Assembly: GCF_013385825.1 (NCBI RefSeq)
Contig: NZ_JACAPG010000010.1
Location: 116,157-180,156 of the forward strand
Direction of reading: 5' to 3'
From: Pseudomonas reactans
GTDB lineage: Bacteria; Pseudomonadota; Gammaproteobacteria; Pseudomonadales; Pseudomonadaceae
Length of the DNA: 64,000 nt
In this document: piece by piece, positions 46,408-55,116 of the stretch
Layout of the letters: each line of letters begins with the position of its first letter
Position numbering within the stretch: position 1 is the first letter of the stretch
Position numbers and translations under genes: made by a program
The notes under the pieces: generated by a model
Database searches by the model: none
Told to the model about the DNA's origin: nothing
What the model saw: only the letters and a program-made list of their open reading frames with translations

Positions 46408-47694
46408 ATGTCGATCGATTCCCGCTTGCCCAATTTCCGCAGCCTCACCCCCAGTCAGCGCCTTGAGCACCTGCAACCCTTGCTCGGCCTGAGCAACGAA
46501 GACCTGGCGTTGCTGCGCGATGCCGGTGCGCTGCCGCTGGAAATCGCCGACGGTATGATCGAGAACGTCATCGGCAAATTCGAGTTGCCGTACGCCGTCG
46601 CCAGCAACTTCCGTATCAACGGTCGCGACGTGGTGATCCCGCTGGTGGTAGAGGAGCCGTCGGTGGTCGCCGCCGCATCGTTCATGGCCAAGTTGACCCG
46701 CCCGGCCGGTGGTTTCCAGACCTCCAGCAGTGCGCCGTTGATGCGCGCGCAGGTGCAGATCATCGGCCTACGCGACCCGTTTAATGCGCGCTTGAGCCTG
46801 CTGCGCAACAAAGACGAAATCATCGCCCTGGCCAACAGCAAGGATCAGTTACTGAACACGCTGGGAGGGGGTTGCCGGGACATCGAAGTGCACACCTTCG
46901 CCGACAGTCCGCGCGGGCCGATGCTGGTGGCGCACCTGATCGTCGACGTGCGCGACGCCATGGGCGCCAATACCGTCAACACCATGGCCGAGGCCGTGGC
47001 GCCGCTGATGGAGCGCCTCACCGGCGGCAAAGTGCGCCTGCGCATCCTGTCCAACCTGGCTGACCTGCGCCTGTGCCGCGCGCAGTTGCGCATCGCCCCG
47101 GAACACTTGGCCACCGCCGAGTACAGCGGTGAAGAGGTGATCGAAGGCGTGATCGATGCCTACACCTTCGCTGCCATCGACCCGTATCGCGCCGCCACCC
47201 ACAACAAGGGCATCATGAATGGCATCGACCCTTTGGTGGTTGCCACCGGCAATGACTGGCGCGCGGTGGAAGCCGGTGCGCATGCCTACGCCTGCCGCAG
47301 CGGTCACTACGGTTCGCTGACCACCTGGGAGAAAGACAGCCAGGGCCACCTGGTCGGTACCCTGGAAATGCCCATGCCCCTGGGCCTGGTCGGCGGCGCC
47401 ACCAAGACTCATCCGCTGGCGCAAGTGTCGCTGCGTATTCTAGGGGTGAAAACTGCCCAGGAACTCGGTGAAATCGCCGTCGCCGTTGGCCTGGCACAGA
47501 ACTTGGGCGCCTTGCGGGCCCTGGCCACCGAAGGTATCCAGCGTGGGCATATGGCGCTGCATGCACGCAACGTGGCGCTGTCCGCCGGAGCCAAGGGCGA
47601 CGAAGTGCAGTGGCTGGTCGAGCGCATGGTCGCGACCCACGACGTGCGTGCTGACAGTGCCCGTGCACTGCTGCTCGACAAGCGCGGGCAGTGA
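46408..47694 (+). CDS. mvaA: HMG-CoA reductase, class II (degradative)
   Basis: 428-residue enzyme, the same length as P. mevalonii MvaA, which oxidises mevalonate plus CoA to HMG-CoA with NAD. Catalytic residues fall at the named positions: Glu83 (VEEPSVVAA), Lys267 (THNKGIMNG) and Asp283 (ATGNDWRAV), with the C-terminal His in [10 protein letters not shown] near residue 380. The class motifs ENVIG, DAMGAN and GLVGGATK are present. As the only HMG-CoA reductase in an operon with HMG-CoA lyase, its role is mevalonate catabolism, not synthesis. Confidence 0.94.
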   Translation: MSIDSRLPNFRSLTPSQRLEHLQPLLGLSNEDLALLRDAGALPLEIADGMIENVIGKFELPYAVASNFRINGRDVVIPLVVEEPSVVAAASFMAKLTRPAGGFQTSSSAPLMRAQVQIIGLRDPFNARLSLLRNKDEIIALANSKDQLLNTLGGGCRDIEVHTFADSPRGPMLVAHLIVDVRDAMGANTVNTMAEAVAPLMERLTGGKVRLRILSNLADLRLCRAQLRIAPEHLATAEYSGEEVIEGVIDAYTFAAIDPYRAATHNKGIMNGIDPLVVATGNDWRAVEAGAHAYACRSGHYGSLTTWEKDSQGHLVGTLEMPMPLGLVGGATKTHPLAQVSLRILGVKTAQELGEIAVAVGLAQNLGALRALATEGIQRGHMALHARNVALSAGAKGDEVQWLVERMVATHDVRADSARALLLDKRGQ

Positions 47695-47696
47695 GC

Positions 47697-48593
47697 ATGG
47701 ACAGCGTTCGGCTGGTCGAGGTGGGCGCGCGCGACGGCTTGCAGAATGAAGCGCGTAGCCTGTCGGTAGACACTCGAATCGCCCTGGTGGAGCGCTTGGC
47801 CGATGCCGGTTTGCGCACCCTCGAGGCGGGCGCCTTTGTGTCGCCGCGGTGGGTGCCGCAAATGGCCAATTCCGATGCCGTGCTGCGCGGCCTCGGCCAG
47901 CGCACCGGCGTGACCTACACCGCGTTGGTGCCCAACCTGCAAGGCCTGGACATGGCCCTGGCCGCCGGTTGCCGTGAGGTGGCGGTGTTCGCCGCCGCGT
48001 CCGAGGCGTTTTCGCAGAAGAACATCAACTGTTCGATCGCCCAGAGCCTGGAGCGCTTCGAGCCGGTGCTCGCCAAAGCCCTGGAGGCGGGCGTTGCCGT
48101 GCGCGGCTACGTGTCCTGTGTGCTGGGCTGCCCGTTTACCGGCGCGGTCCCCGTCGAACAAGTGGTCGCCGTCAGCAAGGCCCTGTACACCATGGGCTGC
48201 TATGAAATCAGCCTGGGCGACACGATTGGCACCGGCACGCCAGGGGCAACCGCGCGATTGATCGAGGCCTGCGCCGACGCAGTGCCGCTCAGCGCATTGG
48301 CCGGGCACTTCCATGACACCTATGGCATGGCCGTGGCCAATGTGCAGGCCGCTTGGCAGGCCGGCGTTCGCGTGTTCGACAGCTCTGTCTCCGGCCTGGG
48401 GGGTTGCCCTTACTCACCGGGCGCCACTGGCAACGTAGCGACTGAAGAGCTGGTGTACCTGTTTGAAGGCCAAGGCATCGCCACGGGCGTCGACCTTGCA
48501 CAATTGATCGAGGTAGGCGTCTTTATTGATAGCCAGCTGCACCGCAGCGGCGCGTCGCGGGTTGCCAAGGCACTGCGCGCACGCATCCAATAA
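47697..48593 (+). CDS. mvaB: Hydroxymethylglutaryl-CoA lyase
   Basis: 298-residue DRE-TIM enzyme splitting HMG-CoA into acetoacetate and acetyl-CoA. The metal site is EVGARDGLQNE and HFHDTYG, and the catalytic Cys loop is GLGGCPYSPGATGN. ATG 47697 was taken; a GTG at 47691 overlapping the mvaA stop is also possible (300 residues). It is coupled tightly to mvaA. P. mevalonii has the same mvaA-mvaB order. Confidence 0.93.
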   Translation: MDSVRLVEVGARDGLQNEARSLSVDTRIALVERLADAGLRTLEAGAFVSPRWVPQMANSDAVLRGLGQRTGVTYTALVPNLQGLDMALAAGCREVAVFAAASEAFSQKNINCSIAQSLERFEPVLAKALEAGVAVRGYVSCVLGCPFTGAVPVEQVVAVSKALYTMGCYEISLGDTIGTGTPGATARLIEACADAVPLSALAGHFHDTYGMAVANVQAAWQAGVRVFDSSVSGLGGCPYSPGATGNVATEELVYLFEGQGIATGVDLAQLIEVGVFIDSQLHRSGASRVAKALRARIQ

Positions 48594-48596
48594 CAA
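48589..48596 (+). promoter_or_regulatory. Crc/Hfq catabolite motif before the CoA-transferase gene
   Basis: AATAACAA spans the mvaB stop codon and lies just before the GTGGAGC ribosome site. Confidence 0.5.
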
Positions 48597-48610
48597 TACG
48601 TGGAGCACCC

Positions 48611-49837
48611 ATGAACCCTCTCGCAACCACCTTGGCCGGCTTCGGGCCGCTCAAGGGCGTGACCATACTCGACCTCACCCGCGTGGTGGCAGGGCCTTAT
48701 TGCGCCATGCTGCTGGCGGACATGGGCGCCAGCGTGATCAAGATCGAGCACCCCACCGATCCCGACCTGACCCGCGAATTCCCGCCCATGAGCCGCAGCG
48801 TCAGCGCGCCGGTCAGCGGCTTTTTCGCGCAGTTCAATCGCAACAAACAGGCGGTGTGCCTGGACCTCAAGCATCCGCACGGCAAGGCAACCTTCCTGGA
48901 CATGGTGCGCAAGGCCGATATCGTTATCGAGAACTTCCGCCCCGGTACCATGGACAAGCTGGGCCTGGGCTACGCGGTTCTCAAGGCGGTCAACCCGGCG
49001 CTGGTGTTTACCGCCATCAGTGGCTTCGGCCAGCATGGGCCCAACTCATCACGCCCGGCGTTTGACAGCAGCGCCCAGGCCTCTGGTGGGTTGTGGTCGA
49101 TGAATGGCACTGTCGAAGAACCTATGCGTGTCGGCACGGTGCTGGGGGATTTGTCGGCGGCGCTGTATGCCGCTATCGGAACCCTTGGGGCCCTGCGTGA
49201 GGCCGAGCGCAGCGGTCAGGGCCAATTGGTGGACGTGTCCCAGCAGGATTCGATCATCTCCCTGACCGAAAACGCCCTGGTCACCTACACCGAAACCGGC
49301 GAAGTGGTCGGGCCTACTGGCAACGGCCATCCCTTCGTCAAGCCTTACGGTCGTTATGCGTGCAAGGACGGCTTCGTCTTCTTCGGTGCCTACACCGACA
49401 AATTCTGGCGCGAGGCCTGCCATGCGTTTGGTGATGCGGCCCTGGCCAGTGACCCGGAAATCGACACCATGGCCAAGCGTTTTGACCACGCCACCTACCT
49501 GCGGCGGGTCAAGCCCATCGTCGAAGGTTGGTGCGCCGCCTACACCAAGGCCGAGCTGGAGGCCCTGACCGGCGACCGCTTCCCGTTGTCACCGATCAAG
49601 AGCATGGATGAAGTGGTGGCCGATCCCCATGTGCGTGAGCGCGACATGGTCGTCAGCGTCGAATGCCAGGGCGCGCATTTCGAGGTGTTCGGCAACCCGG
49701 TGAAGCTTTCCGGTGGCACCTTGGAGAAAGGCGCCAGCGCCCCTGGCGTCGGCCAGCACAACCAACAGATTTACCGTGAATGGCTGGGCCTGGATCAGGC
49801 GCAATACGACGACTTGGTCGCGCGAGGTGTGATTTGA
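48611..49837 (+). CDS. Type III (CaiB/BaiF) CoA-transferase
   Basis: 408-residue formyl-CoA-transferase-like enzyme. Family blocks: ILDLTRVVAGPYCAMLLADM, VIKIEHPTDPD, and the catalytic Asp152 in RPAFDSSAQASGG. Its closest functional analogues are the mammalian succinyl-CoA:glutarate/HMG CoA-transferase and bacterial itaconate CoA-transferase. In this operon it could activate free hydroxymethylglutarate or methylglutaconate, or use HMG-CoA as CoA donor. It overlaps the next gene by TTGA. Substrate is inferred. Confidence 0.83.
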   Translation: MNPLATTLAGFGPLKGVTILDLTRVVAGPYCAMLLADMGASVIKIEHPTDPDLTREFPPMSRSVSAPVSGFFAQFNRNKQAVCLDLKHPHGKATFLDMVRKADIVIENFRPGTMDKLGLGYAVLKAVNPALVFTAISGFGQHGPNSSRPAFDSSAQASGGLWSMNGTVEEPMRVGTVLGDLSAALYAAIGTLGALREAERSGQGQLVDVSQQDSIISLTENALVTYTETGEVVGPTGNGHPFVKPYGRYACKDGFVFFGAYTDKFWREACHAFGDAALASDPEIDTMAKRFDHATYLRRVKPIVEGWCAAYTKAELEALTGDRFPLSPIKSMDEVVADPHVRERDMVVSVECQGAHFEVFGNPVKLSGGTLEKGASAPGVGQHNQQIYREWLGLDQAQYDDLVARGVI

Positions 49838-50289
49838 GCCTGCTTACCGCCGAGATCAAGGCGTGTATCGGCCTGGCATTGCCGCCGGTACGCTTTGAAG
49901 TCAGTCGCCAGGACATCCGCAAATACGCGGCTGCCACCGGCCAGCGCCAGGCGCGATTCCTGGCAGGAGATGAGGCGCCGCTGATGTTTCTGTTCAGCGT
50001 GCTGATGCCGGTATTGCCACTGGATCAACTGCGTGAAGACGGCCACTTTCCGGATAACGCGCTGCTGCCGGAACTGCCACTCAAACGTATTCTGGCCGGG
50101 GGCAGCCGCTATCAGGTGCACCGGCGTATTTATCCGGGTGATGTGCTGGTTTGCCGCCAGACAGTGGTGGATATCCATGAAAAACAAGGCAGTGACGGAC
50201 CGTTGATTTTCCTGGTGTTCGAAAACCGCTTCGAAAGCGAGGCGGGCGAGCCGCTGGTGATCGAACACCTGACCCGGATAGCGAGGTAA
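49834..50289 (+). CDS. MaoC-like dehydratase, N-terminal half (FAS1-type)
   Basis: 151-residue hot-dog-fold protein of the HTD2/mesaconyl-CoA hydratase N-terminal type (EVSRQDIRKYAAATGQ; YQVHRRIYPGDVLVCRQTVV). It lacks the catalytic His motif, which is on the partner gene 2 bp downstream. Translation starts at TTG 49834, overlapping the CoA-transferase stop; no ATG fits. The pair should hydrate or dehydrate a branched acyl-CoA, for example 3-methylglutaconyl-CoA and HMG-CoA. Confidence 0.75.
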   Translation: MSLLTAEIKACIGLALPPVRFEVSRQDIRKYAAATGQRQARFLAGDEAPLMFLFSVLMPVLPLDQLREDGHFPDNALLPELPLKRILAGGSRYQVHRRIYPGDVLVCRQTVVDIHEKQGSDGPLIFLVFENRFESEAGEPLVIEHLTRIAR

Positions 50290-50291
50290 CC

Positions 50292-50687
50292 ATGCCCCCG
50301 ATCGAAATCGGCCAGGCGTTGCCCGAACGCCAATACTCACCGGGTACGGTCCAGTTGTTCCTGTACAACGCGGCGATCTGGAACGCACACCGCATTCACT
50401 ACGACCTGGCCTACGCCCGGGAAAGCGAGGGCCACCCGGCGCTGTTGGTGGACGGCCCGTTGCAGGGTGACTGGTTGACGCAGTTGCTCTACGACTGGAT
50501 GGAGGACGCGGACGAACTGGTGGCGTTCGAGTACAGCAACCGTCGCGCCGCCTATGTGGGCGATGTGTTTACCGCCAAGGGTGAAATCCAGGCGGTGGAG
50601 GGCAACTGCATCACGTTGCTGTTGCAGCTAGTCAATCAACAGGGCCAGGCGACCACGGTGGGTCGCGCCACGGTTCGCAAGACCTGA
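50292..50687 (+). CDS. MaoC-like dehydratase, C-terminal half (catalytic)
   Basis: 131-residue hot-dog protein with the hydratase-like stretch NAAIWNAHRIHYDLAYARESEG, where the His and Asp near HRIHYD are likely catalytic. It pairs with the preceding gene; in many bacteria the halves are fused. It starts 2 bp after its partner. Confidence 0.78.
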   Translation: MPPIEIGQALPERQYSPGTVQLFLYNAAIWNAHRIHYDLAYARESEGHPALLVDGPLQGDWLTQLLYDWMEDADELVAFEYSNRRAAYVGDVFTAKGEIQAVEGNCITLLLQLVNQQGQATTVGRATVRKT

Positions 50688-50707
50688 AGCTTCACCCCCC
50701 TTATAAA

Positions 50708-50715
50708 AACAACAA
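50708..50715 (+). promoter_or_regulatory. Crc/Hfq catabolite motif before the transporter genes
   Basis: AACAACAA occurs upstream of the GGAGG ribosome site of the gene at 50739. Confidence 0.5.
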
Positions 50716-50738
50716 GCCCGAAAGGGCCGGAGGGCACC

Positions 50739-51224
50739 ATGCAGCAACCCCTTTTACCGCCGGACAAGCAACACCTGTATGAAGTCTGGGGCGACACCAT
50801 TGACGCGCGTCACCTGGCGCTGTCCATTGGCATTGGCGCAGTGGTCAGCCTCGGCGCGTATTTTGCGGCGCAACACCTGTTGCACTACGTGGTGGAGTCG
50901 GCGCAGATGGCGCGTGCCTACGCCATGTTGATCGGCATTCTCGGCTGTCTCGCCGGCGGCGCGATCAGTGCCAGGCTGTTTGCGCCCAAGCGCGATGTAC
51001 AGGAAAACGTCGCCGACCAGAGCTTTCGCGAGCAAGTGGTGGCCGATCTGCTCAAGGAGTACGGCAGCCTGGGACGCCTGGAAGACCTGTCCGCCGAGGT
51101 GATCGCGGAACTGCGTGAATTGGAGCTGTATGAGTTGTTCCGCGAAGCCCAGGCTCGCGAAGAAAATGTGCCCGTCGCGGCGGCGCCCGTACTTACGGCC
51201 AGCCTCAGCGGAGGGCGTGGGTGA
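50739..51224 (+). CDS. Small two-helix membrane protein, partner of the TctA-like permease
   Basis: 161-residue protein not recognised as a named family. It has two hydrophobic segments (residues ~27-50 and ~60-82) and a charged helical C-terminal tail rich in Glu/Leu (LEDLSAEVIAELRELELYEL). It is coupled to the permease by TGATG overlap. It takes the place of TctB but has two rather than four predicted membrane spans. Confidence 0.65.
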   Translation: MQQPLLPPDKQHLYEVWGDTIDARHLALSIGIGAVVSLGAYFAAQHLLHYVVESAQMARAYAMLIGILGCLAGGAISARLFAPKRDVQENVADQSFREQVVADLLKEYGSLGRLEDLSAEVIAELRELELYELFREAQAREENVPVAAAPVLTASLSGGRG

Positions 51225-52609
51225 TGGACATCTTGTTGCATGAAATCATGATGGCCTTCGCCCTCGGGCTGCTCGGCGCGGTAGTGTTTGCCGCCATCGG
51301 CCTGGTCTCCGGTACTGACGAAACCACCACCCTGGCGCCCCTGACCATGCTGGTGGTGCTCCTCGGTGCGCCTCCAGCCGGGGTGCTGACGTTCTTTCTC
51401 GCTGGAGCCGTCGCCAAGCACATGACCCATGCCGTGCCCACCGCGTTGCTGGGGATTCCCGGCGACACTTCGGCCACGGCGTTGCTTGCCGATGCGAACT
51501 ACCTGCGCAAGCTCGGTGTGCCGCATATAGCCCTGCGCAAGATGATCTCCGGCGGAGCGGTGGCGGCCTTGATTGCGGTGCCGTTGTCGGTGCTGTTCGC
51601 CGTGTTGCTGGCGCCGTTTGGCGGGGTGATCAAGCAGTTCGCGCCTTGGGTGTTTCTGTGCGCTGCATTTACCATCGCCTACTTCTCGGCGGGCCGTTGG
51701 GCCGCAGTGCTGGCTCTGGTGCCGTTCGTGGTGGTGATCGTGGCGCTGCAATCGCTGACGGGGCAATACGGGGTCAAGCTGTCGGTGAGCTACTTCCTGG
51801 GTATTGCCGTGGCGCCGCTGATTGCCTCGCTGTTTTCGCTATTGGCTCCCAGCGAGCGCCAGCGCATGCGGCGCGATCAGTACCGGGTGTTTTCCCTGGC
51901 ACCGGACGTGAAGGGCTGGAGTGGCTATTTCCCCAACCCGTTCAAGGTCATCAACCCGCGCCAGGTGCGTGTGACGGCCATGGCCGCCAGCGTGTCCAGC
52001 GCTACCTTCGTGTTCAGCCCTGTGGCGATGACGGTGATCATGGGCGAAGTGATTGGTTCGCGGATCAAGCATGCCTATGACCGCCTGACCACGGTGATCA
52101 CCGCGCGCAACGGGGTGACCGAGTCGACCTACATCGCTGAAACTCTGATCCCGCTGATGGCATTCGGTTTGCCCCTGAGCCCGGTGGCAGCGGGCCCGGC
52201 TGCGCCGTTGTTCAACGCGCCACCACGGTTTTTCGTCGACAACGCCACCGGTGAAATCAACAACCTGCATAACCTGCTCAACACCTGGGAGTTCCTCGGC
52301 TACGGCATGCTTGCGGTGATCGTGGCGATCCTGGTGGCTTACCCCTTCACCATGAACTTCGCCCACGGCGCGGCGGCTTATGTGGTGCGCAAGATCAGTC
52401 ATGAGGCGGTGATTGCGACCTTTATCGGCCTGGTGCTGGTGATCGGTATCTGGGAAGGCGGGCTGCTCGGGCTAATGGTGATCATCACCGTGGGCTTGCT
52501 CGGCGGGTTCCTGGCGCGCTTCCTGGGGTTCAACATCGGCGTGCAATTCATGGGCTACTACACCGCGGTCCTGACGGTGCCTGCAATCATCGCGCTGACC
52601 GGCCACTAA
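51224..52609 (+). CDS. TctA-like tripartite carboxylate transporter permease
   Basis: 461-residue integral membrane protein with about 10-12 hydrophobic segments and the TctA landmark GIPGDTSATALLAD; a second matching loop is PLMAFGLPLSPVAAGPAAP. It most likely imports the organic acid of this operon: mevalonate, hydroxymethylglutarate or methylglutaconate. No TctC binding protein is encoded nearby. ATG 51224 was chosen over a GTG one codon upstream. Confidence 0.78.
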   Translation: MDILLHEIMMAFALGLLGAVVFAAIGLVSGTDETTTLAPLTMLVVLLGAPPAGVLTFFLAGAVAKHMTHAVPTALLGIPGDTSATALLADANYLRKLGVPHIALRKMISGGAVAALIAVPLSVLFAVLLAPFGGVIKQFAPWVFLCAAFTIAYFSAGRWAAVLALVPFVVVIVALQSLTGQYGVKLSVSYFLGIAVAPLIASLFSLLAPSERQRMRRDQYRVFSLAPDVKGWSGYFPNPFKVINPRQVRVTAMAASVSSATFVFSPVAMTVIMGEVIGSRIKHAYDRLTTVITARNGVTESTYIAETLIPLMAFGLPLSPVAAGPAAPLFNAPPRFFVDNATGEINNLHNLLNTWEFLGYGMLAVIVAILVAYPFTMNFAHGAAAYVVRKISHEAVIATFIGLVLVIGIWEGGLLGLMVIITVGLLGGFLARFLGFNIGVQFMGYYTAVLTVPAIIALTGH

Positions 52610-52641
52610 ACCCGCAACACCTCGCCTCAACACTCTAGCCA

Positions 52642-52681
52642 GCAGATACCGGTTATCTGCGACGGGAGGCGTTTGCCTCCC
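52642..52681. promoter_or_regulatory. Two tandem hairpins upstream of the oprD-like gene
   Basis: GCAGATA-CCGGT-TATCTGC (52642-52660) and GGGAGGC-GTTT-GCCTCCC (52664-52681) are perfect stems in the leader of the porin. They may end most transport-operon transcripts or control porin translation; no U-run follows. Confidence 0.5.
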
Positions 52682-52688
52682 AGAAAGG

Positions 52689-52696
52689 AATAATAA
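52689..52696 (+). promoter_or_regulatory. Crc/Hfq catabolite motif before the oprD-like gene
   Basis: AATAATAA fills the spacer between AAAGG and the ATG at 52699. Confidence 0.5.
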
Positions 52697-52698
52697 AA

Positions 52699-53943
52699 AT
52701 GAAGATCCTTTTGCGCTCCAACCCTGTTGTGTTCACTTGCCTTGTCTTCAGCGCCGCCAGCAGTTACGCCGATGGCTTCCTGGAAGACGGCAAAGCCTCG
52801 CTGAACCTGCGTAATTTTTACCTGAACCGCAACTTTGTCGATGGCAACTACCCCCAGGCCAAGGCTGAGGAGTGGACCCAGAGCTTTATCCTTGACGCGC
52901 GCTCCGGCTACACAGCAGGCGTGGTCGGCTTTGGTGTGGACGTGCTGGGGCTATATTCGCTGAAGCTCGATGGCGGCAAAGGCACCGCCAATACCCAATT
53001 GCTGCCGGTGCATGACGATGGGCGCCCGGCGGACGATTTCGGCCGGCTCGGCGTGGCGTTCAAGGCCAAGCTGTCGAACACCGAACTCAAGGCCGGTGAA
53101 TGGGCGCCGACTTTGCCGGTGCTGCGTTCTGACGATGGCCGCTCGCTGACCCAGACCTTTCGCGGCGCGCAGTTGACCTCGAAAGAATTCAGCGGCGTGA
53201 CCCTTTACGGCGGCCAATTCCGCGCCAACAGCCCACGTAACGATGCCAGCATGGAAGACATGTTCATGGCCGGTCGCCCGGATGTCACCTCCGACCGCTT
53301 CAACTTCGGCGGTGCCGAGTACCTGTTCAACGACAAAAAAACCCAGGTCGGCGCCTGGTATTCAGAACTGGCCGACATCTACCAGCAACGCTATTTCAAC
53401 TTGACCCACAGCCAACCCGTGGGCGGCTGGGTGTTGGGCGCCAACCTGGGGTTCTTCTCCGGTGAAGAGAACGGCAAGGCATTGGCCGGCAACCTGGAGA
53501 ACCGCGCTTTATCGGCCATGCTTTCGGCCAAAACCGGCGCTCATACGGTCTATGTCGGGCTGCAACGGATGTCCGGCGACAACGGCTGGATGCGCGTCAA
53601 TGGTACCGCCGGCACCAGCCTGGCCAATGACAGCTACAACTCCAGCTACGACGCCGCCAAAGAGCGCTCCTGGCAACTGCGCTACGACTATGACTTCGCC
53701 GCCCAAGGCTTGCCTGGCCTGACGCTGATGACACGCTATATCCGCGGCAGCAATGCCCACGTCGGCGCACGTACCGACGGTGAAGAATGGGGGCGCGAAT
53801 CAGAGTTGGCCTATGTGGTGCAGAGCGGACCGGCCAAAAACCTCAATGTGCGCTGGCGCAATTCGACCTTGCGTCGGGACTTCAGCACCAATGAGTTCGA
53901 TGAAAACCGCTTGATCATCAGTTACCCGCTGTCATTGCTGTAG
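52699..53943 (+). CDS. OprD-family outer-membrane porin
   Basis: 414-residue substrate-specific porin with a signal peptide (cut after ...AASSYA) and the family start DGFLEDGKASLNLRNFYLNR. The end (NRLIISYPLSLL) gives the expected C-terminal strand. OprD/OpdK porins admit small carboxylates or basic amino acids. Position behind the TctA-like genes suggests passage of the operon's organic acid. Confidence 0.88.
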   Translation: MKILLRSNPVVFTCLVFSAASSYADGFLEDGKASLNLRNFYLNRNFVDGNYPQAKAEEWTQSFILDARSGYTAGVVGFGVDVLGLYSLKLDGGKGTANTQLLPVHDDGRPADDFGRLGVAFKAKLSNTELKAGEWAPTLPVLRSDDGRSLTQTFRGAQLTSKEFSGVTLYGGQFRANSPRNDASMEDMFMAGRPDVTSDRFNFGGAEYLFNDKKTQVGAWYSELADIYQQRYFNLTHSQPVGGWVLGANLGFFSGEENGKALAGNLENRALSAMLSAKTGAHTVYVGLQRMSGDNGWMRVNGTAGTSLANDSYNSSYDAAKERSWQLRYDYDFAAQGLPGLTLMTRYIRGSNAHVGARTDGEEWGRESELAYVVQSGPAKNLNVRWRNSTLRRDFSTNEFDENRLIISYPLSLL

Positions 53944-54255
53944 TCAGGGCCGCTGCGGTTTCACCGACGTCCCGAACGTGTTGCCCATGCGCACGCTGGT
54001 CGCCGCCGGGGTGGATAAACCCACCGCGTTCGGCGGCCGTTTTTCCACGGGGATGTTCTGGGCTTCGCGGTTTTTCTTCGCCGCCTTGGTCGCATTGGTA
54101 TCGTTGCCCATCTGCTGGCTGAGGCAGCCATAGTCGGGCGCCTTGTAGCCATCCACGCTGACTTCTGCGCACGTGCCGGCAGCGTTTTCGGCTTGGGCGA
54201 GCACGGGCATGGCAGCGCACAGCAACAGGCTGGCGAGGGTCGGTAACAGCTTCAT
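53944..54255 (-). CDS. Small secreted protein of unknown function
   Basis: 103 residues with a clear signal peptide (MKLLPTLASLLLCAAMPVLAQA). The mature part is short, hydrophilic and has two Cys (GTCAEVSVDG, DYGCLSQQMG). It is convergent with the porin (stops adjacent). I do not recognise a family. Confidence 0.65.
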   Translation of the reverse strand: MKLLPTLASLLLCAAMPVLAQAENAAGTCAEVSVDGYKAPDYGCLSQQMGNDTNATKAAKKNREAQNIPVEKRPPNAVGLSTPAATSVRMGNTFGTSVKPQRP

Positions 54256-54320
54256 CGGGCCTCCTGGCAGGCCCTGAGGAGTGGGCCACTAAGGCTTGAA
54301 AGTGTAGTGCAGCGGGCTTC

Positions 54321-54361
54321 TCGTCACCGTGATGTTTTTTTTGCTATCACCGTAACATCAG
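54321..54361 (+). promoter_or_regulatory. Possible Pho box upstream of vreA
   Basis: CTATCAC-CGTA-ACATCAG (54344-54361) resembles two 7-bp PhoB repeats with a 4-bp spacer; a third TCGTCAC lies 23 bp upstream (54321). The vre/hxc genes of P. aeruginosa respond to phosphate starvation, which fits, but the match is partial. This is the only regulatory signal seen in the 200-bp gap 54256-54456. Confidence 0.4.
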
Positions 54362-54456
54362 GTTCATAAACTGGCCTCAGGATGACGGTTTTCTAGGGCG
54401 CGTCGGCCGTGCAGCGATGCAGAGCAGGGGGTGAACAGGGAGTCTGGAGGCGCGTC

Positions 54457-55116
54457 ATGTGCGCCCTGGTCTTGCTGTTGCTGCTGGCCGGCGGTCGTGC
54501 GGCGCAGGCAGAGTCACTGCTGCTGTCGTTGGACCTGCCGGCGCAAGACCTGGAGCACGCACTGCAAGCCTACAGCCGCGCCACCGGGATGGCGGTGCTG
54601 GTGGACCGCGAGTTGACGCGGGGCCGGCGCTCCATCGGGGTACGCGGGCGCTTTACGGCGCAAGAAGCACTGGCGATGTTGCTGACAGGGAGTGGCCTGA
54701 TGGCACGTTATGCACGCAGCGATGCGTTTACCTTGCAGACCCCGCAGGTCAGCCAGCCACCGCCCACAAAAGGGGCGGCGACACGCAGCGCCGCGCGGAT
54801 CAACAACAGCTACGCGACGGCATTGCAGCAAGCCATCGAGACCAGCTTGTGCCGCTCGCCGCTGACCCGGCCCGGCAGTTTTCGGGCATTGGTGCAGGTA
54901 TGGGTCAACCCAAACGGGGTGATTGAACACAGTCGGCTGGTCAGCTCCACCGGCGATGAACAACGCGATGAAGCACTGGTACGCAGCCTGAGTGCAGCCC
55001 GGGTCCAACGCCCGGCGCCGAGTTCACTGCGCCAACCGGTGACTTTACTTCTGATGCCTGACACAACAGGAACACGCATGGAATGCACAGCAGCGAAAGG
55101 AACCTGGGGCGGATGA
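54457..55116 (+). CDS. vreA: VreA-like cell-surface signalling protein (STN plus TonB-like end)
   Basis: 219-residue periplasmic protein: signal peptide (MCALVLLLLLAGGRAAQA), an STN secretin/TonB signalling domain (LSLDLPAQDLEHALQAYSRA to about residue 80), a linker, and a C-terminal domain resembling TonB (FRALVQVWVNPNGVIEHSRL). There is no beta-barrel, as in P. aeruginosa VreA. It should signal to the anti-sigma factor VreR. ATG 54457 follows CTGGAGG; its stop overlaps vreI. Confidence 0.82.
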   Translation: MCALVLLLLLAGGRAAQAESLLLSLDLPAQDLEHALQAYSRATGMAVLVDRELTRGRRSIGVRGRFTAQEALAMLLTGSGLMARYARSDAFTLQTPQVSQPPPTKGAATRSAARINNSYATALQQAIETSLCRSPLTRPGSFRALVQVWVNPNGVIEHSRLVSSTGDEQRDEALVRSLSAARVQRPAPSSLRQPVTLLLMPDTTGTRMECTAAKGTWGG

